DNA of 17,154 nucleotides from Bradyrhizobium sp. (GTDB lineage Bacteria; Pseudomonadota; Alphaproteobacteria; Rhizobiales; Xanthobacteraceae). Below are positions 1 to 7,427 of this stretch, piece by piece. A program made the position numbers and the translations under genes. Under the pieces are notes generated by a model that was not told the origin of the DNA, searched no databases, and saw only the letters and a program-made list of their open reading frames with translations. Where the stretch lies: assembly GCA_028290305.1 (NCBI GenBank), contig JAQGKC010000447.1:1-17154 (forward strand), given 5' to 3'. The stretch's first letter is position 1; every line of letters starts with the position of its first letter.

Positions 1-1
1 T

Positions 2-91
2 CCTGGCTATGTCGGAACGGCCCTGCGCTATCTGTTCAACCGGCGGTTTGCGGGCGCCGGAAGCGGATACCCTGAAAAAATATTCCGCTAG
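2..91 (+). CDS. C-terminal end of an unidentified plus-strand gene (partial)
   Basis: Frame 2 is open from the left edge to a TAG at 89-91 and encodes 29 residues ending in SGYPEKIFR. The stretch is rich in aromatic and basic residues (YVGTALRYLFNRRF), which reads like a protein end rather than random sequence, but it is too short to identify. It would converge on the fibre-like gene, which ends at 150, leaving a 58-base gap. In that gap CCGAAT (112-117) and ATTCGG (about 134-139) could pair as a weak hairpin without a clear T-run. It may be a tail or lysis gene, or host DNA if this is a prophage edge. The reading frame could also be open by chance. Confidence 0.3.
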   Translation, partial: PGYVGTALRYLFNRRFAGAGSGYPEKIFR

Positions 92-149
92 AAATGACGA
101 GCGGCTGCGGGACCGAATTGGTTCAAATTCCGTATTCGGATAGGTCGCA

Positions 150-1877
150 TCAGGTTGCCGTCGTCACATTCGTCCAACCGGTGCTGCCATTCGTGTTGAC
201 GTACATGCGAGTCGACGTGCTGGAGCCATCGCTTCGCAGATAGAGCGAGCCTTGCGCGGCAGAGAGCGTCGGCACGCCTGAGCCGAAGAAAATTCCGAAA
301 TTCGCAGTCGAAGAGAGCCCGAGCCCGGCTCCCTGCGATCCCCCCGCAGGGATTGCAGTAGCGGCATTAACGCTCAACATGCCCGTGTTTTTGAGTATCA
401 TATTGAGGCCGATGGCGGCGGTACCATTGGCCGTGGTGAAGAATTTCAGTTGCGTTCCCTGATTGGTAGCGCTCCAATTCTCCGTCGCGCTGGCGGCGAT
501 GAATGCACCTCCGGCGCCGCCGCTGTCGGCGGCGAACGTGTTGGCGGCTTGGGCACCAAGAAAACCGATCAGCCCGAAGCTGTCGCCGCTTTGGCTCGCC
601 GTGAACGCGGCTCCAGTCCCTCTAGCTGAGCGGAACTCCATTACTCCAAACGTGCCGCCGTAATTGTCCGTCAGCGCCAAACTGCCGGCGCCATCTCCTC
701 CGCTCGTCTGGAAGATCGTGTTGCTGCCACCACTGGGAGCCGGCGAAACGGTATTACGGTTGATCGTGAAACTGGCGGTCGCGGCGACATTCGGCCCAAC
801 ATTGACCTGACCGCCGGATGCGATCTGCATCCGGTTGACGTTGTTGGTGCCGAACATCAGCGGGGCGCTGTTGTTGGTGCCGATGATCTGCCCGTTGCCA
901 GAGAAACTCGACATCTCCGTGTAGTTGCCGAGCGTCAGCCCGTATCGGACGGTGGTTCTGGCGGCCTCGTTCGCCAGCAGAACCACCTCGGCGGCAATGG
1001 TTGAGTTTCGTACATCGACGAAGTTGGCGCCGGTCGTGGTGTTGGCGCTCGTCCCTATCCCAACGAGCCCCTTCGCCGAACCACCGACCTGAAACCCAAA
1101 ATTCGCAGTGATGGTTGAGATAGGAAGGCCAAAGGAGGCTTGGCCCGCGCCGTTGATGCCGAAGTTCGGAAAGTCTGCGAAGTTGCCCGTCACCGTCCAA
1201 TTCGACGAATTGAACACGTTGGCGATGGTCATCGCCGTGTCGGACCAGAAAATATCGCCAGCCGTGTCCAAGGGAGCCGTGCCAAGGAGCGCCTTGGTGA
1301 CGGCGAACATCTTCTTGAACGGCGCAGCGCTCGAGGTGCCGCCCCCGGCGCTTACGGCGTAGGCGGCGTCGAGGGCCGTGCCCGCCTGGTTAGGCCCTTG
1401 CGAGTTGGCGTTGACGCCGATGCGCTGTTGGACTGTGCCTGCGCCGTAGACCGCGACCTCTCCCTCCGTGCCGATGATCAGCGACGCGGAGCCCGCTGGC
1501 CCCACCTGCGCGACGCCGATATTGCCCCACAGCAGCTGGTTCCCGCCGGGCACGTTGGTGTAGATGCTTCCGGTGAAGCCGTAGTACGAACCGGCGGTGG
1601 GGCCCGTGGCTCGATAGGCCGCGATCGCAGCCCCGCGGATATCGCCGCCAGCCGAGGAATAATTTACGCGCAGACCAACCAGATTGCCGTTGGAGAGGCC
1701 AAAATTGTCTATATCCGTGCCGGGGCTCGTGATGCTCACGCCCTGATCGATGACGTTGATCGTGTTGAAGCTGACCGGCCCGGTATACGATCCGCCGACG
1801 GGCGAGGTCTGTTCAATGTCGAGGCCGTGGGCAAACGGGCCCCCATCGAGGCTGGTCCAGATATTGGATGTTGCCAT
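150..1877 (-). CDS. Tail fibre-like / receptor-binding structural protein, 575 aa
   Basis: This long protein is dominated by Gly, Ser, Thr, Asn and Ala in short beta-like repeats, with almost no Cys. That composition is typical of trimeric phage tail fibres and spikes. The last 40 residues (LYLRSDGSS followed by TRMYVNTNGSTGW) match the small knob-like ending I know from many phage fibre and tail proteins. A short N-terminal part (first 30 or so residues) would be the attachment end. Its ATG (1875-1877) overlaps the stop of the adaptor gene as TGATG, so it is coupled to the head-tail connector genes. Its role would be host recognition on the virion surface, inferred from composition and position only. 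No catalytic depolymerase motif was recognised, and no chaperone gene follows it within the window. Confidence 0.7.
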   Translation of the reverse strand: MATSNIWTSLDGGPFAHGLDIEQTSPVGGSYTGPVSFNTINVIDQGVSITSPGTDIDNFGLSNGNLVGLRVNYSSAGGDIRGAAIAAYRATGPTAGSYYGFTGSIYTNVPGGNQLLWGNIGVAQVGPAGSASLIIGTEGEVAVYGAGTVQQRIGVNANSQGPNQAGTALDAAYAVSAGGGTSSAAPFKKMFAVTKALLGTAPLDTAGDIFWSDTAMTIANVFNSSNWTVTGNFADFPNFGINGAGQASFGLPISTITANFGFQVGGSAKGLVGIGTSANTTTGANFVDVRNSTIAAEVVLLANEAARTTVRYGLTLGNYTEMSSFSGNGQIIGTNNSAPLMFGTNNVNRMQIASGGQVNVGPNVAATASFTINRNTVSPAPSGGSNTIFQTSGGDGAGSLALTDNYGGTFGVMEFRSARGTGAAFTASQSGDSFGLIGFLGAQAANTFAADSGGAGGAFIAASATENWSATNQGTQLKFFTTANGTAAIGLNMILKNTGMLSVNAATAIPAGGSQGAGLGLSSTANFGIFFGSGVPTLSAAQGSLYLRSDGSSTSTRMYVNTNGSTGWTNVTTAT

Positions 1878-2524
1878 CAGGGAGTACTCCCGGAAACCCG
1901 CATGACCAGCGGGCCGGCGTTGAATGTCGAGGCCAGGCTGAGCCGGTTTAATCCATCAAGCGCCGTAGAGACGCCCAGCCCCCAGGTCTGGATGCGCGCG
2001 TCTTCTTTGATGTAGGGGGCCGATTCCAGCAGCGCGCCATAGAGGTACAAATCCGGCGCGAGCGTGAGCAGCCAGTTTGAGGCATTCGCCGCCAGCGGCG
2101 GCACGTTCTGCCGGAACACCATTTCGACCGTGTACGGACCATCCGGCGTCGGCGCGATTTCAATTTCGTTGCCGTAGATTGCGAAGTATTGCGGCCGGCC
2201 CGGCGTGTCGGCGCGCGCGCAACGGAATTCATCAAGTGCTGCGGTAGCCATGTACTCGAGGTGCGGCTTTCCGGTTACGGACGACAGCCTGATCCGGCGC
2301 ATCGACTGGAAGCCGTCGGGGAGCGATACGAATTCAGGCTCGTCTTCGCCATCGCCCATGATGGTGGTGGAGCGGCGCTCCATCTGGCGCACCAGTAATT
2401 CGCGGTTGAATTTGGCTTCCGCCAATTGGATGAAAGTCGGCACCCGCGCGGTCAGAATCGCGTCCTGTTCGCGCGCGAGATATTCGATCACCGCGGCCTG
2501 AAGGTCGGTGTAGCTGCCGATCAT
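1877..2524 (-). CDS. Head-tail adaptor (connector) protein, 215 aa
   Basis: The N-terminus (MIGSYTDLQAAVIEYLARE) followed by a helix, and then FIQLAEAKFNRELLVRQMERR, is the recognisable start of the phage adaptor family found with SU10- and P22-like portals. The middle has the SLPDGFQSMRRIRL strand and the GRPQYFAIYGNEIEIAPTP segment typical of that family, and the end is helical (DLYLYGALLESAPYIKED). Such proteins form a ring under the portal and join it to the tail. The start at 2524 was chosen because ATG overlaps the upstream stop as ATGA (2521-2524). An in-frame longer start at 2584 lies inside the upstream gene. The length suits the family. It sits between small head proteins and the fibre-like gene, as expected for a short-tailed phage. 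Confidence 0.8.
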   Translation of the reverse strand: MIGSYTDLQAAVIEYLAREQDAILTARVPTFIQLAEAKFNRELLVRQMERRSTTIMGDGEDEPEFVSLPDGFQSMRRIRLSSVTGKPHLEYMATAALDEFRCARADTPGRPQYFAIYGNEIEIAPTPDGPYTVEMVFRQNVPPLAANASNWLLTLAPDLYLYGALLESAPYIKEDARIQTWGLGVSTALDGLNRLSLASTFNAGPLVMRVSGSTP

Positions 2525-2853
2525 GTCAGCCCCGCCGACCATCCGGCCTGCAGCGCCGGTCGATCGACCCGCAAGTAAGCCCAATCCGGGTCGGCCAGCT
2601 TCTTCTGGACGATGGCGTCGAACTCGGCAGAGTGCATGCGCAAGGACGTATTGCCCTTGGCATGCTCTTCATCGAGCCACTTCACATAGATGACGTTCGG
2701 AATCCGGGCGACGTGGCGGCCCCAATCGCTGCGCTGTTCGTCGCGGCGCGCTTCCTTGTTCCATTGCAGGATGGGTTCCACGTCCTGGACGTGCTCTATG
2801 GCAAGGTCTTTGCCGTTGGCGTCGAGGTGTGCGCGAACCGAAACGCCATCCAT
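2521..2853 (-). CDS. Phage structural-module protein of unknown function, 110 aa
   Basis: A charged, soluble 110-residue protein starting MDGVSVRAHLDANGKD. The centre holds WNKEARRDEQRSDWG and IPNVIYVKWLDEEHAKGN, and the end is WAYLRVDRPALQAG. I recall similar small proteins between capsid and adaptor genes of alphaproteobacterial phages, without a known role. The start at 2853 was chosen because its ATG overlaps the previous stop as TGATG; the same frame stays open further upstream but only as a shadow of the preceding genes. The stop overlaps the adaptor start as ATGA. Strict coupling to the adaptor suggests a head-completion or connector accessory role, which is inference only. Confidence 0.7.
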   Translation of the reverse strand: MDGVSVRAHLDANGKDLAIEHVQDVEPILQWNKEARRDEQRSDWGRHVARIPNVIYVKWLDEEHAKGNTSLRMHSAEFDAIVQKKLADPDWAYLRVDRPALQAGWSAGLT

Positions 2854-3176
2854 CACGACATCTCCGTGACGTTGAGCGTGCCGGCGGTCGCCGTTACGAG
2901 GCCGTTGGTCGAGGCCTGGATGACGGAAATCTTCTGGCCCGGAGCCACGATTACAAATTCGATGACGTTGGCCGGCAGATACGAGCCGTTGGCAACGGTA
3001 GCGGGGATGACGTTGGCCGCTTCCGACACCAGGTAATGGCACGCGGAGTTGGCACAGAGCCGGATTTGAAACGTCTCCGGACCGAAGGCGTTGGCGATGG
3101 TGGCGGCCGTTCCCGTATAGGCTACGGCCTGCACAGCGCCCTGGCGGGACGCTGGCTGCTTGGGAAAGAACGCCAT
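2853..3176 (-). CDS. Small beta-rich head-associated protein, 107 aa
   Basis: The protein is beta-rich with a conserved-looking pattern: an N-terminal QGAVQAVAYTGTAA, then FQIRLCANSACHYLV, SYLPANVIEFVIVAPGQK, and a final ISVIQASTNGL before LNVTEMS. This pattern recurs in small proteins encoded after major capsid genes, where minor capsid or decoration roles are usually assumed; I know no proven function. It has two Cys in the NSACHY region. The start lies two bases after the stop of the 124-residue gene, and the stop overlaps the next start as TGATG. Membership of the head module is well supported and the exact role is not. Confidence 0.7.
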   Translation of the reverse strand: MAFFPKQPASRQGAVQAVAYTGTAATIANAFGPETFQIRLCANSACHYLVSEAANVIPATVANGSYLPANVIEFVIVAPGQKISVIQASTNGLVTATAGTLNVTEMS

Positions 3177-3178
3177 GG

Positions 3179-3553
3179 TCAGTTCGACCGGACGGCGAGC
3201 GAGAAATGCATCGGGATCGTCGCGCCGGACGCGCCCGAGGGCGTGAACACGAGCACATCGTCAGGGTTCACCTGAGCGACGGCGCTGGTCAGGGGCGCTC
3301 CGGAGAATAGTTGTCCAGCGGCCGAACCGGACTGCGTCACCGTGAAGGTGCCGATGGTAGTGCTCTGCGTTGCGTTGGTGACGGTCACCGTGCCGTCGGC
3401 GGTGGTGATCGCGCCGCCAAGGATGCCGGTGAATTTCTGGATGGCGCCGCGGAACGGCGCGCGCATGTAAGCCGCGACCGGCGTGCCGCCGCAGGACGGG
3501 GTGTAAGCTGTCAGATGCAGCGTGTTGAGAACGTGATTGCCGGGAAGTGCCAT
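3179..3553 (-). CDS. Small beta-rich head-associated (possible decoration) protein, 124 aa
   Basis: The start at 3553 is fixed by a strong ribosome binding site, GGAGG, six bases upstream (minus-strand copy of 3560-3564), just after a terminator hairpin. The same frame is open up to 4261, but that longer reading is the shadow of the neighbouring 205-residue gene. The protein has a short N-terminal segment with one Cys, then FRGAIQKFTGILGGAITTADG followed by Thr/Val-rich strands and PDDVLVFTPSGASG near the end. This looks like a compact beta fold used on phage heads. Its own strong RBS suggests high expression, as for a decoration protein. That role is inference. Confidence 0.7.
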   Translation of the reverse strand: MALPGNHVLNTLHLTAYTPSCGGTPVAAYMRAPFRGAIQKFTGILGGAITTADGTVTVTNATQSTTIGTFTVTQSGSAAGQLFSGAPLTSAVAQVNPDDVLVFTPSGASGATIPMHFSLAVRSN

Positions 3554-3563
3554 GGGAAACCTC

Positions 3564-3594
3564 CAAAAGAAAAAGGGCGACCCGAGGGCCGCCC
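3564..3594 (-). terminator. Rho-independent terminator-like hairpin before the 124-aa gene
   Basis: On the minus strand a nine-base-pair GC stem with one mismatch (arms 3575-3583 and 3586-3594) is followed by TTTTTCTTTT. It lies between the 205-residue gene (stop at 3625) and the GGAGG of the 124-residue gene. The hairpin plus T-run meets the usual criteria, although the two-base apex means the real loop must be larger. It would end or reduce transcripts after the capsid genes. Confidence 0.7.
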
Positions 3595-3624
3595 GCAGAT
3601 GAAAAAAGCCGGTGAAGCTGAAAA

Positions 3625-4242
3625 TCAGTAGGCGTAGGCGACCGGTCCGACGTCGGCCGTGAACGTTGTGGGCGGGGTCAATGCGGGAAGTGTGGCGAAC
3701 ACGCCAGCATTGGATTGCGACAGAACGTCGATCCATGTCGCGGTCGCGATCGTGCGTATCGTGTCCGTGGTGCCATTGGACTGGTACGCGACAAAGAACC
3801 GACCCGGCTTGATCGTGGTGTAAGCCGCCGTGAACGCATATTGCTGAAATGCGTTGGCGCCGGAAGTCGTGGCACCTGCGGCCGCCGATTGAGCCAGCAG
3901 CACACCGGTCGCATCGTAAAGCGACACGATGCCCTTGTCGGTGCCGACGGTAGCACCGTTGAGCACGCCAATGCCGGTCAGAAGCACACTCGCGAGCGGA
4001 ATGAACAGGTCCGCAACATAGGTGGTGCCGGCGACCAGGGTCTTGTTGGTTCCGAGCGAGGACAGTGTGCCGAGATTGCCGGTAATGGTGGGAAACCGGT
4101 AGCGGCCGACGAAGGGGACCAGCTGATCCTGCCTGAGCGTGCCTGCCGCGTTGGTGGTCGCGGCCTGAGTCGGCAGGACCGACGCCGCCGCGCCGCGGGT
4201 GTTGGCGGGGGAATCGTAGTTCGCGGTGAAAACCGTGGACAT
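3625..4242 (-). CDS. Capsid-associated beta-rich protein (possible head fibre or decoration), 205 aa
   Basis: A Thr/Ala/Gly-rich protein of 205 residues with no Cys, directly after the major capsid gene. The N-terminal 45 residues are low in structure-forming residues. The remainder has alternating hydrophobic strands (ADLFIPLASVLLTGIGVL, then GIVSLYDATGVLLAQ, GRFFVAYQSNG) that suggest a jelly-roll-like domain. Position and composition fit a decoration protein or head fibre, but the family is not recognised with certainty. AAAGGA lies about nine bases before the ATG on the minus strand, supporting the start at 4242. A terminator-like hairpin precedes it and another follows it, so it may form its own transcript unit. 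Confidence 0.65.
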   Translation of the reverse strand: MSTVFTANYDSPANTRGAAASVLPTQAATTNAAGTLRQDQLVPFVGRYRFPTITGNLGTLSSLGTNKTLVAGTTYVADLFIPLASVLLTGIGVLNGATVGTDKGIVSLYDATGVLLAQSAAAGATTSGANAFQQYAFTAAYTTIKPGRFFVAYQSNGTTDTIRTIATATWIDVLSQSNAGVFATLPALTPPTTFTADVGPVAYAY

Positions 4243-4261
4243 CGGGGGGAATTCCTTTCAA

Positions 4262-4292
4262 GAGATGAAAGGGGCGGCTGTTACGCCGCCCC
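4262..4292 (-). terminator. Terminator-like hairpin directly after the capsid gene
   Basis: A perfect eight-base-pair stem, GGGGCGGC (4271-4278) with GCCGCCCC (4285-4292) and a six-base loop, lies eight bases beyond the capsid stop. On the minus strand it is followed by TTTCATCTCTT, a broken T-tract. The stem is very stable, so it could end transcription partly or protect the 3' end of capsid mRNA. Confidence 0.6.
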
Positions 4293-4300
4293 GATGCTGA

Positions 4301-5266
4301 TCAAGACGTAGTGCAATCGAACACACCGCCCGAACTCTTCTCGTTGCGCGCAACGAGGGCATATTCGGACAGGATTTGCTTGCGGTCGCTGTCGCCGGTT
4401 TTCGCCAGCGGAAGCGAGATCATCTTGCGGCCGTTCAGGTAGGCCACCGCCCACTTGTCCTCTTCCAGAACGAGCACATCGCGCGCGCGCTGGAAGCGGT
4501 TGGCGACCACCTTCAGGACGCCGAAGTCCGATTCGTAAGCGTCGACCGACGCCACGATTTTCTTGGACTTGGTGTCTTCCATCGGCGTCGCGCGGCCGGT
4601 GAAGGTCGAGAACGCCTGTTTGTTGAAGGCGCCGGTCATGACCTTGGTGGGCTTGCCGCCGTTATTCCACGCCGACAGCAACACGGTCTTGAAGCGCGCC
4701 TCCGTAAACGCGATCTGGGTGCCGTCGGTGCGGGTGCCGGTGCCGTCGGCTGCGGCCGGGTCGACGCCAGCAGTGCCCGCGGTGGCCTTGCTGGTATTCG
4801 ACTTCAGCCACGACAGGACGGACGCGGTCTTGCGCGGCGTGGTGGCGTCGCCAGTGACCTTGGCCTGGTTGGTGCCGACCAGCACCGTTTCCATGTCGCG
4901 CTTAAGCTCAAGGCCCTTGAGCATTTCCTGGTAGGCCAGTTCGTTGTCGCGGCCGGCATGGTCGACCGCCTGCTGGGTCCCCGACACGCGGGCAACCTTG
5001 TAGGAGATCTGGCAGATGTTGCCGGGGCGCACCGTCGGCGTGGTGGCAGTGGTGGTCGGATCATCGCCTTCCAGCTGCGCGTTGGTGCCGTCGGCCGCGG
5101 CCAGCGCCTGGGTTTGCCATTCGTGGTTAACGGCAGTGGCTTTTTCCTTTTCCGCCAGCGTCATGAACGGGGTGTCGGTCGGATCGATCCGGTAGATCAT
5201 GTCCGACAGGTCTTCGCGATTGCCAATCGCAGAATAGGTGGCAAGGGTGTTGGTTGGGAGTGCCAT
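4301..5266 (-). CDS. Major capsid protein, SU10-like (DUF5309) family, 321 aa
   Basis: The N-terminus (MALPTNTLATYSAIGNREDLSD followed by IYRIDPTDTPFMT) is the hallmark of the SU10-type major capsid family, an HK97-fold shell protein. Further family features are ICQISYKVARVSGTQQAVDHAG in the middle, ELKRDMETVLVGTNQAK for the spine helix region, then GGKPTKVMTGAFNKQAFS and SDFGVLKVVANRFQ, and a C-terminal KWAVAYLNGRKM and SEYALVARNEKS. The length is typical. It should form the head lattice, assembled around the upstream scaffold. The ATG lies 15 bases after the scaffold stop, with AAGGA somewhat far upstream, so translation may depend on reinitiation. It is followed by a stable hairpin. Identity is confident although no search was run. 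Confidence 0.92.
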   Translation of the reverse strand: MALPTNTLATYSAIGNREDLSDMIYRIDPTDTPFMTLAEKEKATAVNHEWQTQALAAADGTNAQLEGDDPTTTATTPTVRPGNICQISYKVARVSGTQQAVDHAGRDNELAYQEMLKGLELKRDMETVLVGTNQAKVTGDATTPRKTASVLSWLKSNTSKATAGTAGVDPAAADGTGTRTDGTQIAFTEARFKTVLLSAWNNGGKPTKVMTGAFNKQAFSTFTGRATPMEDTKSKKIVASVDAYESDFGVLKVVANRFQRARDVLVLEEDKWAVAYLNGRKMISLPLAKTGDSDRKQILSEYALVARNEKSSGGVFDCTTS

Positions 5267-5281
5267 AGTTGGGTGTGTTCC

Positions 5282-6601
5282 TTATGATGCCCGGCGGCCG
5301 GCCGCTCGTGTCTGCGCAGCGCGCAGCGCGATTGCGTCCTTCAGCGAACCGGAGGCTTCGAGTTTTCGGGTGAGGTCTTTGAGGTGCTCGGAATCCTGCG
5401 CGCCGCGAGGCGGGGTGATTCCGGGCCGCTGGACCGGTGGGACAGGTTTTGGGGCCGCCTTCGGAGGGGCTGCTTTTGCCGCGGTGTATTTCAGCGCGTG
5501 AAAGAGGAGACGCTGGAACCGATGGTCGTAAGGTGAAACCTTTTCGCCCTTCGAGAATCCTGCGAGGTCTTCATCGCTGAAGCCGACTTCGGAAAGCAAT
5601 GTCGCCGCCTTGCTCGTGAGGTCCGCCGCCTTGGCCTTGTCGGCCAGTTCGGGGATGTGCTCGGCCGCTTTGGCGTTCTCCGAAGTGACGAAATTCGCCC
5701 ATTCGGTTTGGCGCGCGGTGGCCTGGCGAGCATCGGCCTGCTGAAGTTCGGTATGGGCCGCCGCCAGTTTCTGCTGGTGAACGCTCCATGCCTGCAGCTT
5801 GCTTTGCAGCATCTGGGCCTGCGCCTGCAGCGGACCTGCCGCAAACGGGTCGGTTGCCCAAAGAGCCGCCGCTTCAGCCGATAGCCGCGTGGCATCGCCT
5901 GCCATCTTCTCGATGTCTGCCATCGATCTGATGTCGGGGAAGTCGCGCAGCTGCTCCCTTTCGAGAACGTCAACGACTGATTTCAGCTTGCCTTCGTATT
6001 GTACCCTTGCCTGTTCCGCCTGTTCCTCTTTGGCCGACAGGCCTTTGAGCTTTTCAGCGGCATCGTTCTGACTTCGGCGTATCGCGGTCTCTCGTTCCTG
6101 TTCGCGCGTTGCGATCTTTTCCTGCACCGTGCGAGGCAAGGCCTTCCAGTCCTCGTCTACGTCCTTTGTCCAAGACCTCGGGCGCTCGATGGGCGGAAGC
6201 GGCTCGGCTTCCGGTTCGGCATCAGAGGGGTCTTCGCCGGGGGTCGGCTCTTCAGCCGGGCCGTCGTTGGCTTGCGCCAATTCGTCTTCTGCGGTCGCCG
6301 GGTCTTCGGCGCTCTCGGCAGTGGATTCGGGTTCTCCGTCGGCGGGCTCAGCCGGCGCTGCGGCCTTCTTGTGGCGCAGCGCCGCGAGATAGCTGGCAGC
6401 GCTCGATGGCGAGGCAAAGGCGCTCGGCGCATCGGCGGGAAGCGGTGTTGACGCGATAGGGCCGGCATCGCTGCCGCCGCCTGCGTTTTCATCCATGTGG
6501 ATGCGCGGCGCGCCGAAGGGGCGGCCCATTAGCGTGATGTGGGATGTGGATGCAGAAAGTGCGGGCGCGGCTGTGGCCGCGGGAGCGCGGGAATCCAACA
6601 T
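5282..6601 (-). CDS. Scaffold-like capsid assembly protein, 439 aa
   Basis: Position directly before the capsid gene and an acidic, helical make-up indicate an internal scaffold. Residues 1-77 are Ala/Ser-rich; 78-140 are an acidic Glu/Asp/Pro/Ala low-complexity stretch; from SWTKDVDEDWKALP (about 143) to about 335 the protein is strongly helical and coiled-coil-like with many Gln, Glu and Lys; the end has EHLKDLTRKLEASGSLKDAI, a helix I recall from alphaproteobacterial phage scaffolds. The start at 6601 is supported by AAGGA about six bases upstream. A shorter start at 6496 (MDENAGG) exists but lacks as good a site. A terminator hairpin stands just before the gene. No protease motif was seen, so maturation may use another enzyme or scaffold exit. 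Confidence 0.75.
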   Translation of the reverse strand: MLDSRAPAATAAPALSASTSHITLMGRPFGAPRIHMDENAGGGSDAGPIASTPLPADAPSAFASPSSAASYLAALRHKKAAAPAEPADGEPESTAESAEDPATAEDELAQANDGPAEEPTPGEDPSDAEPEAEPLPPIERPRSWTKDVDEDWKALPRTVQEKIATREQERETAIRRSQNDAAEKLKGLSAKEEQAEQARVQYEGKLKSVVDVLEREQLRDFPDIRSMADIEKMAGDATRLSAEAAALWATDPFAAGPLQAQAQMLQSKLQAWSVHQQKLAAAHTELQQADARQATARQTEWANFVTSENAKAAEHIPELADKAKAADLTSKAATLLSEVGFSDEDLAGFSKGEKVSPYDHRFQRLLFHALKYTAAKAAPPKAAPKPVPPVQRPGITPPRGAQDSEHLKDLTRKLEASGSLKDAIALRAAQTRAAGRRAS

Positions 6602-6618
6602 AGAAAATCCTTTTGGTT

Positions 6619-6647
6619 GAAATGAAAACGGCCCCGAAACGGGGCCG
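6619..6647 (-). terminator. Rho-independent terminator before the scaffold gene
   Basis: A perfect eight-base-pair stem, CGGCCCCG (6629-6636) with CGGGGCCG (6640-6647) and a three-base loop, is followed on the minus strand by TTTTCATTT. It lies between the 104-residue gene and the scaffold RBS (AAGGA, near 6608-6612). It is the clearest terminator in the window. Confidence 0.75.
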
Positions 6648-6679
6648 GTGCGACCGGAAATGCAGGCCGGTCAGTGCCT

Positions 6680-6837
6680 ATTGCCTAACGGCAATCTAGT
6701 TTTTGACGGCAATCTTGATGGTGTCGGCTATTTGCCTAGCTATCCGGTCTGTAAATCCTACAGCCGTCAAAAGGGAGTGAGTGCTGACTGCCTAACGGCA
6801 ATTACTTCATCTTGAGCTGGTGGAAGGCAATTGCCTT
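6680..6837. repeat. Cluster of ATTGCC/GGCAAT repeats upstream of the scaffold gene
   Basis: The 14-base word TGCCTAACGGCAAT occurs twice (6682-6695 and 6790-6803 within slightly longer copies), and each copy forms a small hairpin (ATTGCC, TAAC loop, GGCAAT in the first). A further GGCAAT lies at about 6708-6713, TTGCCTA recurs near 6732, and a perfect 14-base palindrome AAGGCAATTGCCTT lies at 6824-6837 inside the end of the 104-residue gene. The right copy contains that gene's stop codon. The 200-base gap 6602-6801 holds only these repeats, the terminator and a very weak minus-strand promoter candidate (TTGACG at 6765-6770). The cluster could be a regulator binding array or the trace of a small duplication. 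Confidence 0.5.
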
Positions 6838-7116
6838 CATGTCCGCAAGATGTTCGCGGAGCGCGCTCGTTTCATTCTTCACGTCGGCAAAGCCGGATGG
6901 ACGGAAGCCCGCCTCCCATGCCTTGTCCAAAATCTGCTGGATCATGTCATCGGCATTGCCAAGGCCAGATTGCCCGTCAAAGCAACTGCCCTCTTCATAG
7001 GTTTCCCAAGTGAAACCGGAGAGGACGCCGATCTTGCCTGCCGCCTGATCTTTCACGAGGATTAGCCGGTTGCCGCCGCGCCAATCGCGCTGAACGTAAG
7101 CCCGTAAACCTTGCAT
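6802..7116 (-). CDS. Conserved phage protein of unknown function, 104 aa
   Basis: The N-terminal part (RAYVQRDWRGGNRLILVKDQ) looks like a small beta domain, and the rest is helical with MIQQILDKAWEAGFRPSGF and ALREHLADMKAIAFHQL. I recall the pairing of DKAWEAGFRP with HLADMKAIAF from small proteins in alphaproteobacterial phage late operons, role unknown. AGGAG five bases before the ATG supports the start at 7116. It follows the 100-residue gene by eight bases and is the last gene before the repeat-bearing gap and terminator, so it closes the portal-side unit. Confidence 0.7.
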   Translation of the reverse strand: MQGLRAYVQRDWRGGNRLILVKDQAAGKIGVLSGFTWETYEEGSCFDGQSGLGNADDMIQQILDKAWEAGFRPSGFADVKNETSALREHLADMKAIAFHQLKMK

Positions 7117-7124
7117 CTCGGCTC

Positions 7125-7427
7125 CTATTGAATTTCGTGCCAGTTCCTTTTGCGCTCGGCGACATCGGCCAATTGCTTCAATTCAGCTGCCGCGAGTTTG
7201 CCGTTATTGACCACTGCCGTGAGATGATCGCGGACCTTGCCGACGATGTTGATGGCGAGGAACAGCTTCTCGCGCGCCGCAACATCATCAATCGTGGTGT
7301 TGCGCCATGCGGCAGTGTATGCGTCTTCAAGGCCCTTAAACGCGCCCGCCAGCAATTCGTCATCGAGCAGCGCCTGCGCGCGGCGGCCGCGGTTGTCGTC
7401 GATCAAGAGTTTGGATTCGTCGGTCAT
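7125..7427 (-). CDS. Conserved small helical phage protein, 100 aa
   Basis: An all-helical protein of 100 residues with a short N-terminal basic segment (DDNRGRRAQALLDDELL), then AFKGLEDAYTAAWRNTTIDD, REKLFLAINIVGKVRDHLTAV and a charged C-terminus. This layout, with the GKVRDHL helix, is familiar from small genes next to portal and capsid genes of Gram-negative phages; the function is not established. The ATG overlaps the stop of the previous gene as ATGA (7424-7427), and no separate RBS is visible, so translation is probably coupled. Confidence 0.7.
   Translation of the reverse strand: MTDESKLLIDDNRGRRAQALLDDELLAGAFKGLEDAYTAAWRNTTIDDVAAREKLFLAINIVGKVRDHLTAVVNNGKLAAAELKQLADVAERKRNWHEIQ

Noticed and set aside
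1140..2015. 291-residue open frame on the plus strand across fibre and adaptor genes
   Set aside because: It is Arg/Ala/Gly/Asp-rich shadow sequence spanning a real gene junction, with no domain or RBS.
3554..4261. N-terminal extension of the 124-aa gene across the 205-aa gene
   Set aside because: It is His/Arg-rich shadow sequence; a GGAGG and an ATG at 3553, after a terminator, define the real start.
4376..5287. 303-residue open frame on the plus strand across the capsid gene
   Set aside because: It is antisense to a confidently identified capsid gene, and its Arg/Gly/His-rich product is what GC-rich DNA gives by chance.
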